Of a DNA stretch of 64,000 nt, positions 53,162-61,622 are shown piece after piece; positions within the stretch are counted from its first letter, which is position 1; each line of letters begins with the position of its first letter. Made by a program: the position numbers and the translations under genes. The DNA comes from Pseudomonas taeanensis MS-3 (lineage in GTDB: Bacteria; Pseudomonadota; Gammaproteobacteria; Pseudomonadales; Pseudomonadaceae). Below the pieces are notes generated by a model. The model did not search any database. It was not told the DNA's origin and saw nothing but the letters and a program-made list of their open reading frames with translations. The stretch spans positions 1-64,000 of the forward strand of contig NZ_AWSQ01000010.1 in the NCBI RefSeq assembly GCF_000498575.2, given 5' to 3'.

Positions 53162-54208
53162 ATGAAACTCAATCCCGCACAACTCAGCAAACACCTCCAG
53201 GGCAACCTGGCATCGGTGTATGCGATCAGTGGCGACGAACCGCTGCTGTGCCAGGAAGCCTGCGACACCATTCGTGCAGCCACCCGTGAACTGGGTTTCA
53301 GCGAGCGCCAGGTGTTCAACGTCGAAAGCAATTTCGACTGGGGCAACTTGCTGCAAGCCTCTGCCAGCCTCTCCTTATTCGCCGACAAACGCTTATTGGA
53401 GCTGCGCCTGCCATCCGGCAAGCCTGGCGATAAAGGCAGTGCTGCGCTGCTCGAATACCTGGCCCGGCCGCCGGAAGACACGGTATTACTGATCAGCCTG
53501 CCCAAGCTCGATGGCAGCACCCAGAAAACCAAGTGGGCCAAGGCCCTTATCGACGGACAGCAGACGCAGTTCATGCAGATCTGGCCGGTCGATGCGCATC
53601 AACTGCCGCAATGGATTCGCCAACGCATGGCGCAGGCTGGACTGAGCGCCAGCCAGGAAGCCGTGGAGATGATTGCCGTACGCGTAGAGGGCAACCTGCT
53701 CGCGGCGGCCCAGGAAATCGAAAAACTCAAGCTGCTCGCCATAGACGGCCAGGTCGATGTCAGCACCGTGCACGCCGCAGTCGCTGACAGTGCGCGCTTC
53801 GACGTCTTCGGCCTGATCGATGCAACACTCAACGGTGAAGCCGCGCACGCCTTGCGCATGCTCGAAGGGCTGCGCGGTGAGGGCGTCGAGCCCCCCGTAG
53901 TACTCTGGGCGCTGGCACGCGAGCTGCGCCTGCTGGCCAATATCGCTCAGCAATACAGCCAAGGCATGCCGCTGGAGAAAGCCTTCAGCTCGGCACGCCC
54001 GCCAGTCTGGGATAAACGACGACCACTGGTCAGTAAAGCCCTGCAACGTCACTCGGCCGCCCGCTGGGCTCTGCTGCTGCTGGATGCGCAACGCATCGAT
54101 GCGCAGATCAAAGGGCAAGCGCCTGGAAGCCCGTGGAGCGGTTTGAGCCTGCTCACCCTCAACATGTGTGGACAACGCCTGGGCCTCGCCACAGACGCCA
54201 CGCCCTAG
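53162..54208 (+). CDS. holA: DNA polymerase III delta subunit HolA
   Basis: This 348-residue clamp-loader subunit has the opening MKLNPAQLSKHLQGNLASVYAISGDEPLLCQEA, which matches the delta-subunit AAA-like fold, with LSLFADKRLLELRLPSG in domain I and the C-terminal collar helices (ARWALLLLDAQRIDAQIKG). It opens the beta clamp. It is third in leuS-lptE-holA; a very short arfA gene follows. Confidence 0.95.
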   Translation: MKLNPAQLSKHLQGNLASVYAISGDEPLLCQEACDTIRAATRELGFSERQVFNVESNFDWGNLLQASASLSLFADKRLLELRLPSGKPGDKGSAALLEYLARPPEDTVLLISLPKLDGSTQKTKWAKALIDGQQTQFMQIWPVDAHQLPQWIRQRMAQAGLSASQEAVEMIAVRVEGNLLAAAQEIEKLKLLAIDGQVDVSTVHAAVADSARFDVFGLIDATLNGEAAHALRMLEGLRGEGVEPPVVLWALARELRLLANIAQQYSQGMPLEKAFSSARPPVWDKRRPLVSKALQRHSAARWALLLLDAQRIDAQIKGQAPGSPWSGLSLLTLNMCGQRLGLATDATP

Positions 54209-54277
54209 CCTGGACATTTTCTCAGCCGCGGCCCATGCTCGGCCGGCCCCAGATGGTGGGCGCTAAGAGGGCAACCC

Positions 54278-54436
54278 ATGGCCAAGAAAACCCAGCATGG
54301 CCCGAACAAGGCCAAATCCCTGGTCGCCCAGCCACTGTTCCGCAGTCGCCAGGAAAGACCGCATAAAGGCAAAGGCAGTTATCGCCGCGAAGCCTCCCAG
54401 CACAACTGGGAGACTTCATTCTTTGTCGCCGCCTGA
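54278..54436 (+). CDS. arfA: ArfA, alternative ribosome-rescue factor
   Basis: This 52-residue gene (start ATG at 54278 behind AGAGGG, stop TGA at 54434) encodes MAKKTQHGPNKAKSLVAQPL, then FRSRQERPHKGKGSYRR and a tail ending in FFVAA. The segment QPLFRSR...KGKGSYRR matches the core of ArfA (PLFRQR, KKGKGSY), which places RF2 on ribosomes stalled on non-stop mRNA. It is basic and short, as expected. A strong hairpin with T-rich flank lies inside the reading frame at 54389-54417, before the stop codon, so transcripts may lack a stop codon and be controlled by tmRNA, as known for other arfA genes. Confidence 0.88.
   Translation: MAKKTQHGPNKAKSLVAQPLFRSRQERPHKGKGSYRREASQHNWETSFFVAA
54389..54424 (+). 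terminator. Terminator-like hairpin inside arfA coding sequence
   Basis: GAAGCCTCCCAG (54389-54400) pairs with CTGGGAGACTTC (54406-54417), 11 of 12 bp, with loop CACAA, then ATTCTTT. It precedes the TGA at 54434, so termination or RNase III cleavage here would leave the message without a stop. Confidence 0.75.
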
Positions 54437-54507
54437 GGCCCCGCAACAGCCCGTATAGAGCCTCATTCGTGCTAAGGTAGCGGCCTGCAAAACGTGCTGA
54501 GACCACC

Positions 54508-55800
54508 ATGCCAAACCTGCTTCTGCGCAGCCTGAGCCACACGGCCACGGCCTGCACCCTTCTCCTGTTGAGTGCTTGCAGCGAGGCGCCGGCGCAATCG
54601 CTGGCCACTGCAGCCAACTCCCCGAGCGACGGCCTCACCCTTAGCCCTGTGCCAGCCGCATCAGTCGACAGCGAACGACTCAGCTTCGCCGACTGGCGCA
54701 CTCTGCTACGCAGCGATGCCATCGCCGCCGGCATCGAAGCCGAACTGTTCGACCGGGCCTTTGCCGGAGTCAGCCCTAACCCGGATGTATTGGCCGCCGA
54801 CAGCAGCCAACCGGAGTTCACCCGCCCCGTCTGGGAGTACCTCGACGGCGCCGTGTCGCCGATCCGGGTTTCCCGTGGCCGCAGCCTGCTCGCCCAACAA
54901 CGCAACAACCTCACGCGCATCGAACAGCGTTACGCGGTGGACGGCGAGGTCCTGGTGGCCATCTGGGGCCTGGAGAGCAATTTCGGCAGCAATATCGGCC
55001 ACCACAACGTGATCCGCTCGCTCGCCACTCTGGCCTACGAAGGCCGTCGCCAAGCGTTCTGGCGCAGCCAATTGCTTGCCGTGTTACAGATCCTCCAGCA
55101 CGGCGACATCACCCCGGAGCGCCTGGTCGGCTCCTGGGCCGGTGCCATGGGCCAGACCCAGTTCATGCCGACCACCTACAACCAGCATGCAGTGGATTTC
55201 GATGGCGACGGCCGTCGCGACCTGTGGAACTCCTCGACCGACGCACTGGCTTCGGCCGCGCACTACTTGCAAGCCTCGGGCTGGCAACAGGGTCAGCCCT
55301 GGGGCTTCGAGGTGCGTCTACCTGCCGAGTTCGATTACTCCCTCGCCGATCCAGATAACCGCCGCAGCCTCGCAGAGTGGAAGGCACTGGGCGTCACCCC
55401 CATGGACTCGTCAAACGCCGTGGCCAGCGCCACTCCTGCAACCCTGTTGCTGCCTGCGGGCCATCGCGGCCCAGCTTTTTTGTTGTTGAGTAACTTTCGC
55501 AGCATCCTCAAGTACAACAACTCAACCTCCTACGCGCTCGCCATCGGCCTGCTGGCCGACGGCCTGCGCGGCGGCACAGGCGTACATGGCAGCTGGCCAC
55601 GCAGTGATCGCCAGCTGGGCCGTAGTGAGCGCATCGAACTGCAAGCACTACTGTCACAGAACGGTTTCGCGCCAGGACCTGCCGACGGCATTATCGGCGC
55701 CAATACCCGCAAGGCGGTGCGCGCCTTTCAGCAGAGGCGTGGTCAGCCGGCGGATGGTTACCCAAGCTACGAACTGCTTGAACAGCTACGAAATCACTGA
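54508..55800 (+). CDS. MltB-family lytic murein transglycosylase with PG-binding domain
   Basis: This 430-residue lipoprotein has lipobox LLSAC (Cys24), then a linker, then an SLT/MltB-type catalytic domain with the catalytic Glu in VLVAIWGLESNFGSNIG, followed by GAMGQTQFMPTTYNQHAVDFDGDG. The C-terminus is a peptidoglycan-binding_1 domain (FAPGPADGIIGANTRKAVRAFQQRRG). It cleaves glycan strands to make anhydro-muropeptides. It is distinct from the mltB gene at 60595. A strong terminator follows. Confidence 0.93.
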   Translation: MPNLLLRSLSHTATACTLLLLSACSEAPAQSLATAANSPSDGLTLSPVPAASVDSERLSFADWRTLLRSDAIAAGIEAELFDRAFAGVSPNPDVLAADSSQPEFTRPVWEYLDGAVSPIRVSRGRSLLAQQRNNLTRIEQRYAVDGEVLVAIWGLESNFGSNIGHHNVIRSLATLAYEGRRQAFWRSQLLAVLQILQHGDITPERLVGSWAGAMGQTQFMPTTYNQHAVDFDGDGRRDLWNSSTDALASAAHYLQASGWQQGQPWGFEVRLPAEFDYSLADPDNRRSLAEWKALGVTPMDSSNAVASATPATLLLPAGHRGPAFLLLSNFRSILKYNNSTSYALAIGLLADGLRGGTGVHGSWPRSDRQLGRSERIELQALLSQNGFAPGPADGIIGANTRKAVRAFQQRRGQPADGYPSYELLEQLRNH

Positions 55801-55803
55801 CAA

Positions 55804-55847
55804 GCAGCATAAAAAGGGCGACCCTCGGGTCGCCCTTTTTATGCTGC
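55804..55847. terminator. Strong intrinsic terminator
   Basis: GCAGCATAAAAAGGGCGACC (55804-55823) pairs with its inverted copy at 55828-55847 around the loop CTCG, a perfect 20-bp stem containing T and A tracts, so it may act on both strands. It ends the lytic transglycosylase gene. Confidence 0.93.
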
Positions 55848-55908
55848 GGTACATAGACTCAGCCCCGGATCAGTAGCTCCTGACCTCATGCGCCGGCTGA
55901 TCGGCGGG

Positions 55909-56060
55909 TTAGGACGAGCGCACCAGCGGCCCGGAGGCGACGCTCTTGCAGCCCATCTTGAGGCCTTCTTCGGCAAACCTGGAGAATGTGTCCGGATGCA
56001 CCAAGCGCTGCACCGGCAGATGACTGCGCGAGGGCTACAGGTACTGTCGGCGGTTCCGCT
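55909..56060 (-). pseudogene. Decayed 3' fragment of a second lipA-like gene
   Basis: On the minus strand the sequence reads SHLPVQRLVHPDTF, then RFAEEGLKMGCKSVASGPLV and RSS, then TAA at 55909-55911. This is the C-terminal part of lipoyl synthase. Just upstream the expected QYLQPS appears as QYL-stop-PS (TAG for CAG), and further back the match fades with apparent codon losses, so the piece is a relic. It differs from the intact LipA next to it (which has VSPEEFNRFRDIGL), so it came from another lipA paralogue, not a local duplication of the present gene. The left boundary of the remnant (start side) is uncertain. Confidence 0.7.
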
Positions 56061-56171
56061 CCACGCCTGCAGGGAGACGGCCGCCAGCTTGCGAGAAGAC
56101 CTTCTGTGATAGACTTCGCGGCGGCCACAAGCCTCTCGCCAATGGAGCCTCTAACGGAGCCCAGATTTCCG

Positions 56172-57224
56172 ATGTCAGACACGTCCTCGCCTAAACCTGT
56201 TGCCAGCGGCGACAAATTCCGCACCATTCAGGGCACCACTGCGATCAAGGATGGCCAGAAGCGCCGTACTTCGGCCGAACCCCAGGTGTATGAACCCAAG
56301 CCCAAATGGCTGCGGGTCAAAGCGCCTGGCGGCAGCCGCTTCGAAGCGGTCAAGCGCAATGTCAGCGAGCACCGCCTGAGCACCGTTTGCCAGGAGTCGC
56401 ACTGCCCGAACATGGGCGAGTGCTGGTCCAACGGCACCGCCACCATCATGCTGATGGGCTCGGTGTGCACCCGTGCCTGTCGTTTCTGCGCGGTGGATAC
56501 CGGCAACCCGAACGGTTGGCTGGACCTGGAAGAGCCACAGAACACGGCCAAGTCGGTCGAGCTGATGGCGCTGCGCTATATCGTCCTGACCTCGGTGGAT
56601 CGCGACGATCTGCAAGATGGTGGCGCCAGCCACTACGCCGCCTGCGTGCGTGCCATCAAGGAGCGCACGCCACAGGTGGTCGTAGAAGCCCTGACCCCGG
56701 ATTTCAACGGCGACCTGCAGGCCATCGAACGGGTGGTGGATTCCGGCCTGGAGGTGTTCGCGCAGAACGTCGAAACGGTCAAGCGCCTGACCCACGTGGT
56801 GCGCGACCCGCGTGCCGGCTACGAGAAGACCTTGCGCGTGCTCGAGCATGCCAAGCGCCACCGCCCGGATGTGCTGGCCAAGACCAGCCTGATGCTGGGC
56901 CTGGGTGAAACCGACGAAGAAGTCATCGAAACCATGGATGACCTGCGCGCCATCGGCGTGGACATCCTCACCCTCGGCCAGTATCTGCAGCCCACTCGCA
57001 ACCACCTGCCGGTCAAGCGCTGGGTCAGCCCCGAGGAGTTCAATCGATTCCGCGATATAGGCCTGGGAAAGGGCTTCATGGAAGTGGCTGCCGGCCCGCT
57101 GGTGCGCTCCAGCTACCGAGCCGACAAGGTATTCGAGAAGAACAACCTGGGTCTGGCCGCACCGGTTCCGGTACCGGGTCAGGACGTCGCCCCGAGCATC
57201 ATTCCGACACTCAACCTGAATTGA
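56172..57224 (+). CDS. lipA: Lipoyl synthase LipA
   Basis: Start at the ATG at 56172 gives 350 residues. The auxiliary-cluster cysteines are in TVCQESHCPNMGECW, the radical-SAM motif is CTRACRFC, and the C-terminal VAAGPLVRSSYRAD block with its serine ligand is present. It inserts two sulfurs into octanoyl groups on the lipoyl domains of 2-oxoacid dehydrogenases. It converges on lipB, with REP-like palindromes between them. Confidence 0.96.
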   Translation: MSDTSSPKPVASGDKFRTIQGTTAIKDGQKRRTSAEPQVYEPKPKWLRVKAPGGSRFEAVKRNVSEHRLSTVCQESHCPNMGECWSNGTATIMLMGSVCTRACRFCAVDTGNPNGWLDLEEPQNTAKSVELMALRYIVLTSVDRDDLQDGGASHYAACVRAIKERTPQVVVEALTPDFNGDLQAIERVVDSGLEVFAQNVETVKRLTHVVRDPRAGYEKTLRVLEHAKRHRPDVLAKTSLMLGLGETDEEVIETMDDLRAIGVDILTLGQYLQPTRNHLPVKRWVSPEEFNRFRDIGLGKGFMEVAAGPLVRSSYRADKVFEKNNLGLAAPVPVPGQDVAPSIIPTLNLN

Positions 57225-57229
57225 CGACT

Positions 57230-57305
57230 CCCGGATTACGCCTTCGGCTAATCCGGGCGAAGGCTGTTGTACTGACGTAGCCTGGATTAGCCAAGCGTAA
57301 TCCGA
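57230..57305. repeat. REP-like palindromes between lipA and lipB
   Basis: CCCGGATTA (57230-57238) and TAATCCGGG (57249-57257) form a hairpin, and a second, inverted and less perfect unit (TAGCCTGGATTAGCC...GCGTAATCC) lies at about 57279-57303. It marks the convergent junction. Confidence 0.65.
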
Positions 57306-57329
57306 CAATCACGCCGCGCCCCACCCTGC

Positions 57330-57956
57330 CTAAAGCCGGGGTTCATAACCCAGCCGCTGGCGTAGCGCTTGCTCTAGGCGCTGCGTCACCTCGTCGAACG
57401 AGGGCGGCGCGTCGAGTAGATCCCTCAGCTGCACCATTTTCAGCCCCGTATAGCCGCAGGGGTTGATTCGCCAGAATGGCGACATGTCCATATCCACATT
57501 GAGCGCCAGGCCGTGGAACGAGCAGCCTCGGCTAACTCTCAGCCCCAACGAAGCGATCTTCTCGCCGTTGACATACACGCCGGGCGCATCGGCCTTGGGC
57601 GCCGCCTCCACGCCATAGCTGGCCAGCACATCCACCAGGCTCTGCTCCATCGCCGTCACCAACTCGCGCACGCCTAGATTCAGGCGGCGCAGATCGAGCA
57701 GCAGATAGGCCACCAGCTGTCCCGGGCCGTGGTAGGTAACCTGCCCGCCGCGCTCCACCTGAATCACCGGGATGTCACCCGGCGCCAACAGATGTTCGGG
57801 CTTGCCGGCCTGACCCTGGGTGAACACCCGGGGGTGCTGCAGCAGCCAGATTTCATCGGGCGTCAGCTCATCGCGCTCGGCGGTCAGCCGACGCATCGCG
57901 TCCAGGGTCGGCAGATAATCCACGACACCGAGGTGGCGCACGACGAGCTCGGCCAC
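57330..57956 (-). CDS. lipB: Octanoyltransferase LipB
   Basis: This 208-residue protein starts with GTG at 57956, sharing one base with the ybeD stop. The signature is RGGQVTYHGPGQLVAYLLLDLRR with the catalytic region GLRVSRGCSFHGLALNVDMDMSPF carrying the Cys, and KIASLGLRV with the conserved Lys. It transfers octanoyl groups from ACP to lipoyl domains. It works with LipA just across the convergent junction. Confidence 0.96.
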   Translation of the reverse strand: MAELVVRHLGVVDYLPTLDAMRRLTAERDELTPDEIWLLQHPRVFTQGQAGKPEHLLAPGDIPVIQVERGGQVTYHGPGQLVAYLLLDLRRLNLGVRELVTAMEQSLVDVLASYGVEAAPKADAPGVYVNGEKIASLGLRVSRGCSFHGLALNVDMDMSPFWRINPCGYTGLKMVQLRDLLDAPPSFDEVTQRLEQALRQRLGYEPRL

Positions 57957-58234
57957 TAGAGCACCATTTGCACGCGGCCGGTGGCGCGCAAGTCGACGTG
58001 AATGGCTTGCAGCTGCTCCACACCGGTGGCGGTGATGAGCACTTGAACCGAAAGGTAGCGACCATTGCGGCTGTCGCGCAGCACCAGGGTGCCGGCGTCT
58101 AGATCAGGCGCATGGCGCTGGATCACTTCGATCACCAGATCGGCAAAACCGTCGCCGGCCTCACCGATCACCTTGATCGGATAGCGCTCACAGGGAAACT
58201 CGATTTTTGGAGCTTTAACATCAGTATCAGTCAT
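57956..58234 (-). CDS. ybeD: YbeD/DUF493-family protein
   Basis: This 92-residue protein contains IEFPCERYPIKVIGEAGDGFADLVIEVIQRHAP, the DUF493 opening, and the ferredoxin-like end (YLSVQVLITATGVEQLQAIHVDLRATGRVQMVL). It sits between dacA and lipB as in E. coli. An allosteric regulatory role is only presumed. Its stop overlaps the lipB start. Confidence 0.93.
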   Translation of the reverse strand: MTDTDVKAPKIEFPCERYPIKVIGEAGDGFADLVIEVIQRHAPDLDAGTLVLRDSRNGRYLSVQVLITATGVEQLQAIHVDLRATGRVQMVL

Positions 58235-58312
58235 GGCGGTGGCGGACTCGTGATCCGCGAAGACCTGTGCCAGCCACGCCTGGATAAGGCGCGCTGGCGG
58301 CGGTCAACACAG

Positions 58313-59473
58313 TTAGTTGAACAAAGCGTAGAAGAACAGACGAATGCTATCCCACAGGCGACGGAAGACGCCACCCTCCTCGACGGTATCCAAGGCGACC
58401 AGATCGGCGCTGTGCACCACCTCATCCGCCAGCTTCACCTCAACCTTACCGATGACATCGCCCTTCTGGATCGGCGCGATCAACTGTGGATTGAGGGTCA
58501 TACCGGCTTGCAGCTTATCCAGCTGACCCTTCGGCAAGGTCAAGGTCAGGTCATTGGCCAAGCCGGCCTTGACCTGACGGTCGGCACCTTTCCAGATTTG
58601 GGCCTGGGCTAATTCTGTGCCCTTCTGATAGAAGGTGCGGGTCTCGAAGAAGCGGAAGCCGTAGGTCAACAGCTTCTGCGTCTCGGCGGCGCGGGCTTGT
58701 TCGCTGTTGGTACCGAAGACCACCGAGACCAAACGCATGCCGTCGCGCACGGCAGACGAGACCAGGCAATAACCGGCTTCATCGGTGTGCCCGGTTTTCA
58801 GGCCATCGACTGTCTTGTCGCGCCACAGCAGCAGGTTGCGGTTCGGCTGTTTGATACCGTTCCAGAAAAACTCCTTCTGCGCGTAGATGGCGTAATGCGC
58901 CGGATCTTCATAGATGATCGCGCGCGCCAGCTTGGCCATGTCATGGGCCGAGGAGTAATGCTCCGGGTCCGGCCAGCCAGTGGCGTTGCGAAATTGGCTG
59001 TTGCTCATACCCAGACGCTCGGCACTGGCGTTCATCAGGTCGGCGAAGGCCTCTTCGCTGCCGGCGATATGTTCTGCCAGTGCCACGCTGGCGTCGTTGC
59101 CGGACTGGATGATGATGCCGTGCAGCAGGTCATCGACCGAGACCTCCTTGCCCACCTCGATAAACATCTTCGAGCCGCCCATGCGCCAGGCCTTCTCACT
59201 GATGCGCACCATGTCGGTTTCTTTGATCTGACCGCGGTTGATGTCCAGAGTCGCCAGGTAGGCGGTCATCAACTTGGTCAGACTGGCAGGCGGCAGACGC
59301 TCATCGGCGTTGTGCTCGACCAGGATGTTGCCGCTCGCGGCGTCCATCAGTACATAGGACTTAGCTGCCAGCTGTGGCGGTGCCGGAATCACCATTTGAG
59401 CGGCCCAGGCGACCGGCGCAGTGAGCAGCAGTAGGGACAAGGAAACGCGTTGGGTAAAACTGGTGATATTCAT
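58313..59473 (-). CDS. dacA: D-alanyl-D-alanine carboxypeptidase DacA (PBP5/6-like)
   Basis: Start at the ATG at 59473 gives 386 residues with a signal peptide of about 25. The active-site motifs are SLTK at Ser64-Lys67, SGN at 124-126 and KTG at 226-228. The beta-sandwich C-terminal domain ends in an amphipathic anchor (FRRLWDSIRLFFYALFN). It trims pentapeptides in peptidoglycan. It is followed by ybeD-lipB in the same direction. Confidence 0.96.
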   Translation of the reverse strand: MNITSFTQRVSLSLLLLTAPVAWAAQMVIPAPPQLAAKSYVLMDAASGNILVEHNADERLPPASLTKLMTAYLATLDINRGQIKETDMVRISEKAWRMGGSKMFIEVGKEVSVDDLLHGIIIQSGNDASVALAEHIAGSEEAFADLMNASAERLGMSNSQFRNATGWPDPEHYSSAHDMAKLARAIIYEDPAHYAIYAQKEFFWNGIKQPNRNLLLWRDKTVDGLKTGHTDEAGYCLVSSAVRDGMRLVSVVFGTNSEQARAAETQKLLTYGFRFFETRTFYQKGTELAQAQIWKGADRQVKAGLANDLTLTLPKGQLDKLQAGMTLNPQLIAPIQKGDVIGKVEVKLADEVVHSADLVALDTVEEGGVFRRLWDSIRLFFYALFN

Positions 59474-59590
59474 CCGTCTCTCAAAGTTGCTAAGGGTCAA
59501 ACAGGCCCGCAAGGGCAAATTAGGGGTGCCGTGCCGGGTAAACAGCCTCGGCTTGGTGCTTAGTCTGGCGAACGGCCGATAAGTGCCAGG

Positions 59591-60595
59591 TCAATCCGCC
59601 TTCACCAGCCTCGATGGACCGAGATTGGCCAGCCGCACGCTGTCTTGCAATTGCTCAGCCTCGCCCTGACTGCTGATCGGGCCCAGACGAACGCGGTGCA
59701 GGATCTGCTGGTTGTGCACCACTGAGCTGATGAACACCGGCGCAGTTACTGTCCCGCTCAACTTGTCCTTGAGCAGCTGAGCAGCGTCCGGATTGGCGAA
59801 GGCGCCCACTTGGAGATACAGGCCAGAGGCTGCGACTGAAACGTTTTTTTTTGCGCTGACTTCAAGCGGCAGCACCGCAGCCGCGTGCTGCTGCGCGGGC
59901 GGCGCATACTGCTCGAGCGGAGCCGCTAGCGGCTGTGCGATTGTCTTCACCTGAGCAACCTGCTGCGGCTGAGCGAGCACCATCGGCACCGGCTGGCCGC
60001 GCTGGGCCCACCATTCCTGTGGATCGATACCCTCGACCTTGACGCGTGCCGTGCCGCTCTCGGCATAACCGAGTTTTTTCGCCGCAGCAAAGGACAGGTC
60101 GATGATCCGATCGGAATAGAACGGCCCGCGGTCGTTGACCCGCAGGATCGCAGTCTTGCCGTTTTCCAGGTTGGTCACCTTGACATAACTGGGCAGCGGC
60201 AAGGTCTTGTGCGCTGCGGTCATGCCGTACAGGTCGTAGGTTTCGCCGTTGGCGGTGGCCTGGCCGTGGAACTTGGTGCCGTACCAGGACGCCGGACCAG
60301 TCGCCTGATAGCGCCGGGCATCGGGGATCGGGTAGTAGGTCTTGCCCAGCACGGTATAGGGGCTGGCCTTATAAGCGCCGTTATGCGGCATCGGCACCGC
60401 GTCGCGGATGCGTGACACATCGACGTCCCACCAGGGTGCGCCATCCTTGTGCGGACGACTGTAATTACCCGGACCGGAAATCCCACCGCCCGCTTGCGTC
60501 GGAGCAACAGGCTGCGGCGCACGACTGGAGGCACAGCTCGCCAGCAACAGCGCGAGTGCGCCACAGGCGGCGAGCTTAAACGGCACACGCGTCAT
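59591..60595 (-). CDS. rlpA: Septal-ring lytic transglycosylase RlpA
   Basis: This 334-residue lipoprotein has lipobox LLASC (Cys21), a double-psi beta barrel (ATGPASWYGTKFHGQATANGE, then VNDRGPFYSDRIIDLSFAAAKKLG with catalytic Asp) and a C-terminal SPOR domain (YLQVGAFANPDAAQLLKDKL) that binds denuded glycan at the septum. It cleaves naked glycan strands in P. aeruginosa. Its start shares one base with the mltB stop. Confidence 0.94.
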   Translation of the reverse strand: MTRVPFKLAACGALALLLASCASSRAPQPVAPTQAGGGISGPGNYSRPHKDGAPWWDVDVSRIRDAVPMPHNGAYKASPYTVLGKTYYPIPDARRYQATGPASWYGTKFHGQATANGETYDLYGMTAAHKTLPLPSYVKVTNLENGKTAILRVNDRGPFYSDRIIDLSFAAAKKLGYAESGTARVKVEGIDPQEWWAQRGQPVPMVLAQPQQVAQVKTIAQPLAAPLEQYAPPAQQHAAAVLPLEVSAKKNVSVAASGLYLQVGAFANPDAAQLLKDKLSGTVTAPVFISSVVHNQQILHRVRLGPISSQGEAEQLQDSVRLANLGPSRLVKAD

Positions 60596-61614
60596 CAGTG
60601 CGCCCCTCGTGCGTCAACCAGCAACTCGGCCAGTTGATTCACCGCCATGGCGTACATCACGCTACGGTTATAGCGGGTAATCACGAAGAAGTTCGGCAGG
60701 CCCAACCAATACTCGTCGCCCTCGGCGCCTTCCAGACGAAAGGCGGTGACGGGCAGTTCGTCGGTCAGAGGCATGGCGCTGGCCCAGCCCAGCTGGCGCA
60801 GCTCGGCGGCTGTCTTCACCGGATCAAGGCCTTGGGTCAGGCCTTGCTCGGCCTGCTCGCCCTTGATGCTGGCAGCGCTGACTACCGGCTCACCCGGCTG
60901 CCAACCGTGCCGTTTGAAATAGCTGGCGACGCTGCCGATGGCATCGTCCGGGTTGGTCCAGATATTGATATGGCCGTCGCCATCGAAGTCCACCGCATAG
61001 GCGCGGAAGCTGCTCGGCATGAACTGCGGCAAGCCCATGGCACCGGCATAGGAACCTTTCAGGCTGAGCGGATCGACCTGCTCCTCGCGCGCGAGCATGA
61101 GAAACTCACGCAGTTCCTTGCGAAAGAACGGCGCCCGCGGAGGATAGTCGAACGCCAGGGTCGACAGCGCATCAACCACCCGATAGTTTCCGGTATTGCC
61201 GCCGTAAAAGGTTTCCACCCCGATGATCGCCACGATCACCTGAGCCGGTACGCCGTACTCCCGTTCCGCACGCGCCAGGACCTGTTCATGCTCGCGCCAG
61301 AAATCCACGCCACGGGCGATACGCGAGTCGGTGATAAAGATCGGCCGGTAATCTTTCCAGGGTTTGACCTTCTCCGCCGGGCGCGAAATGGCATCCAGAA
61401 TGGATTGCTTGCGCTCGGCTTCGGCAAACAGGCTGACCAGTTGTTCACTGGCGAAGCCGTAATCCCGGGTCATCTCGGCGACAAACTCGGCGACCTGCGG
61501 TGAGTGCTCATATTCAGCGGCGGCAGCCTGCTGAGTCAGGCCGAACAGGCCCGCCAAGCCGAGCCAAGGTGCATGCCGAGTAGCCCAGCGACGCAGTATT
61601 TGCATTGAATTCAT
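60595..61614 (-). CDS. mltB: Lytic murein transglycosylase MltB
   Basis: Start at the ATG at 61614 gives 339 residues (a more distant in-frame start at 61641 is less likely as it overlaps rodA). A signal segment ending TQQAAAA is followed by the SLT fold with catalytic Glu in AIIGVETFYGGNTGNYRV and the segment GAMGLPQFMPSSFRAYAVDFDGDG. It lacks the PG-binding domain of the paralogue at 54508. It lies in the rodA-mltB-rlpA run. Confidence 0.94.
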   Translation of the reverse strand: MNSMQILRRWATRHAPWLGLAGLFGLTQQAAAAEYEHSPQVAEFVAEMTRDYGFASEQLVSLFAEAERKQSILDAISRPAEKVKPWKDYRPIFITDSRIARGVDFWREHEQVLARAEREYGVPAQVIVAIIGVETFYGGNTGNYRVVDALSTLAFDYPPRAPFFRKELREFLMLAREEQVDPLSLKGSYAGAMGLPQFMPSSFRAYAVDFDGDGHINIWTNPDDAIGSVASYFKRHGWQPGEPVVSAASIKGEQAEQGLTQGLDPVKTAAELRQLGWASAMPLTDELPVTAFRLEGAEGDEYWLGLPNFFVITRYNRSVMYAMAVNQLAELLVDARGAH

Positions 61615-61622
61615 AACCCCAA

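Noticed and set aside
55888..56109. 73-codon forward reading frame before lipA
   Set aside because: It is the antisense shadow of the lipA-like remnant and has no signal of its own.
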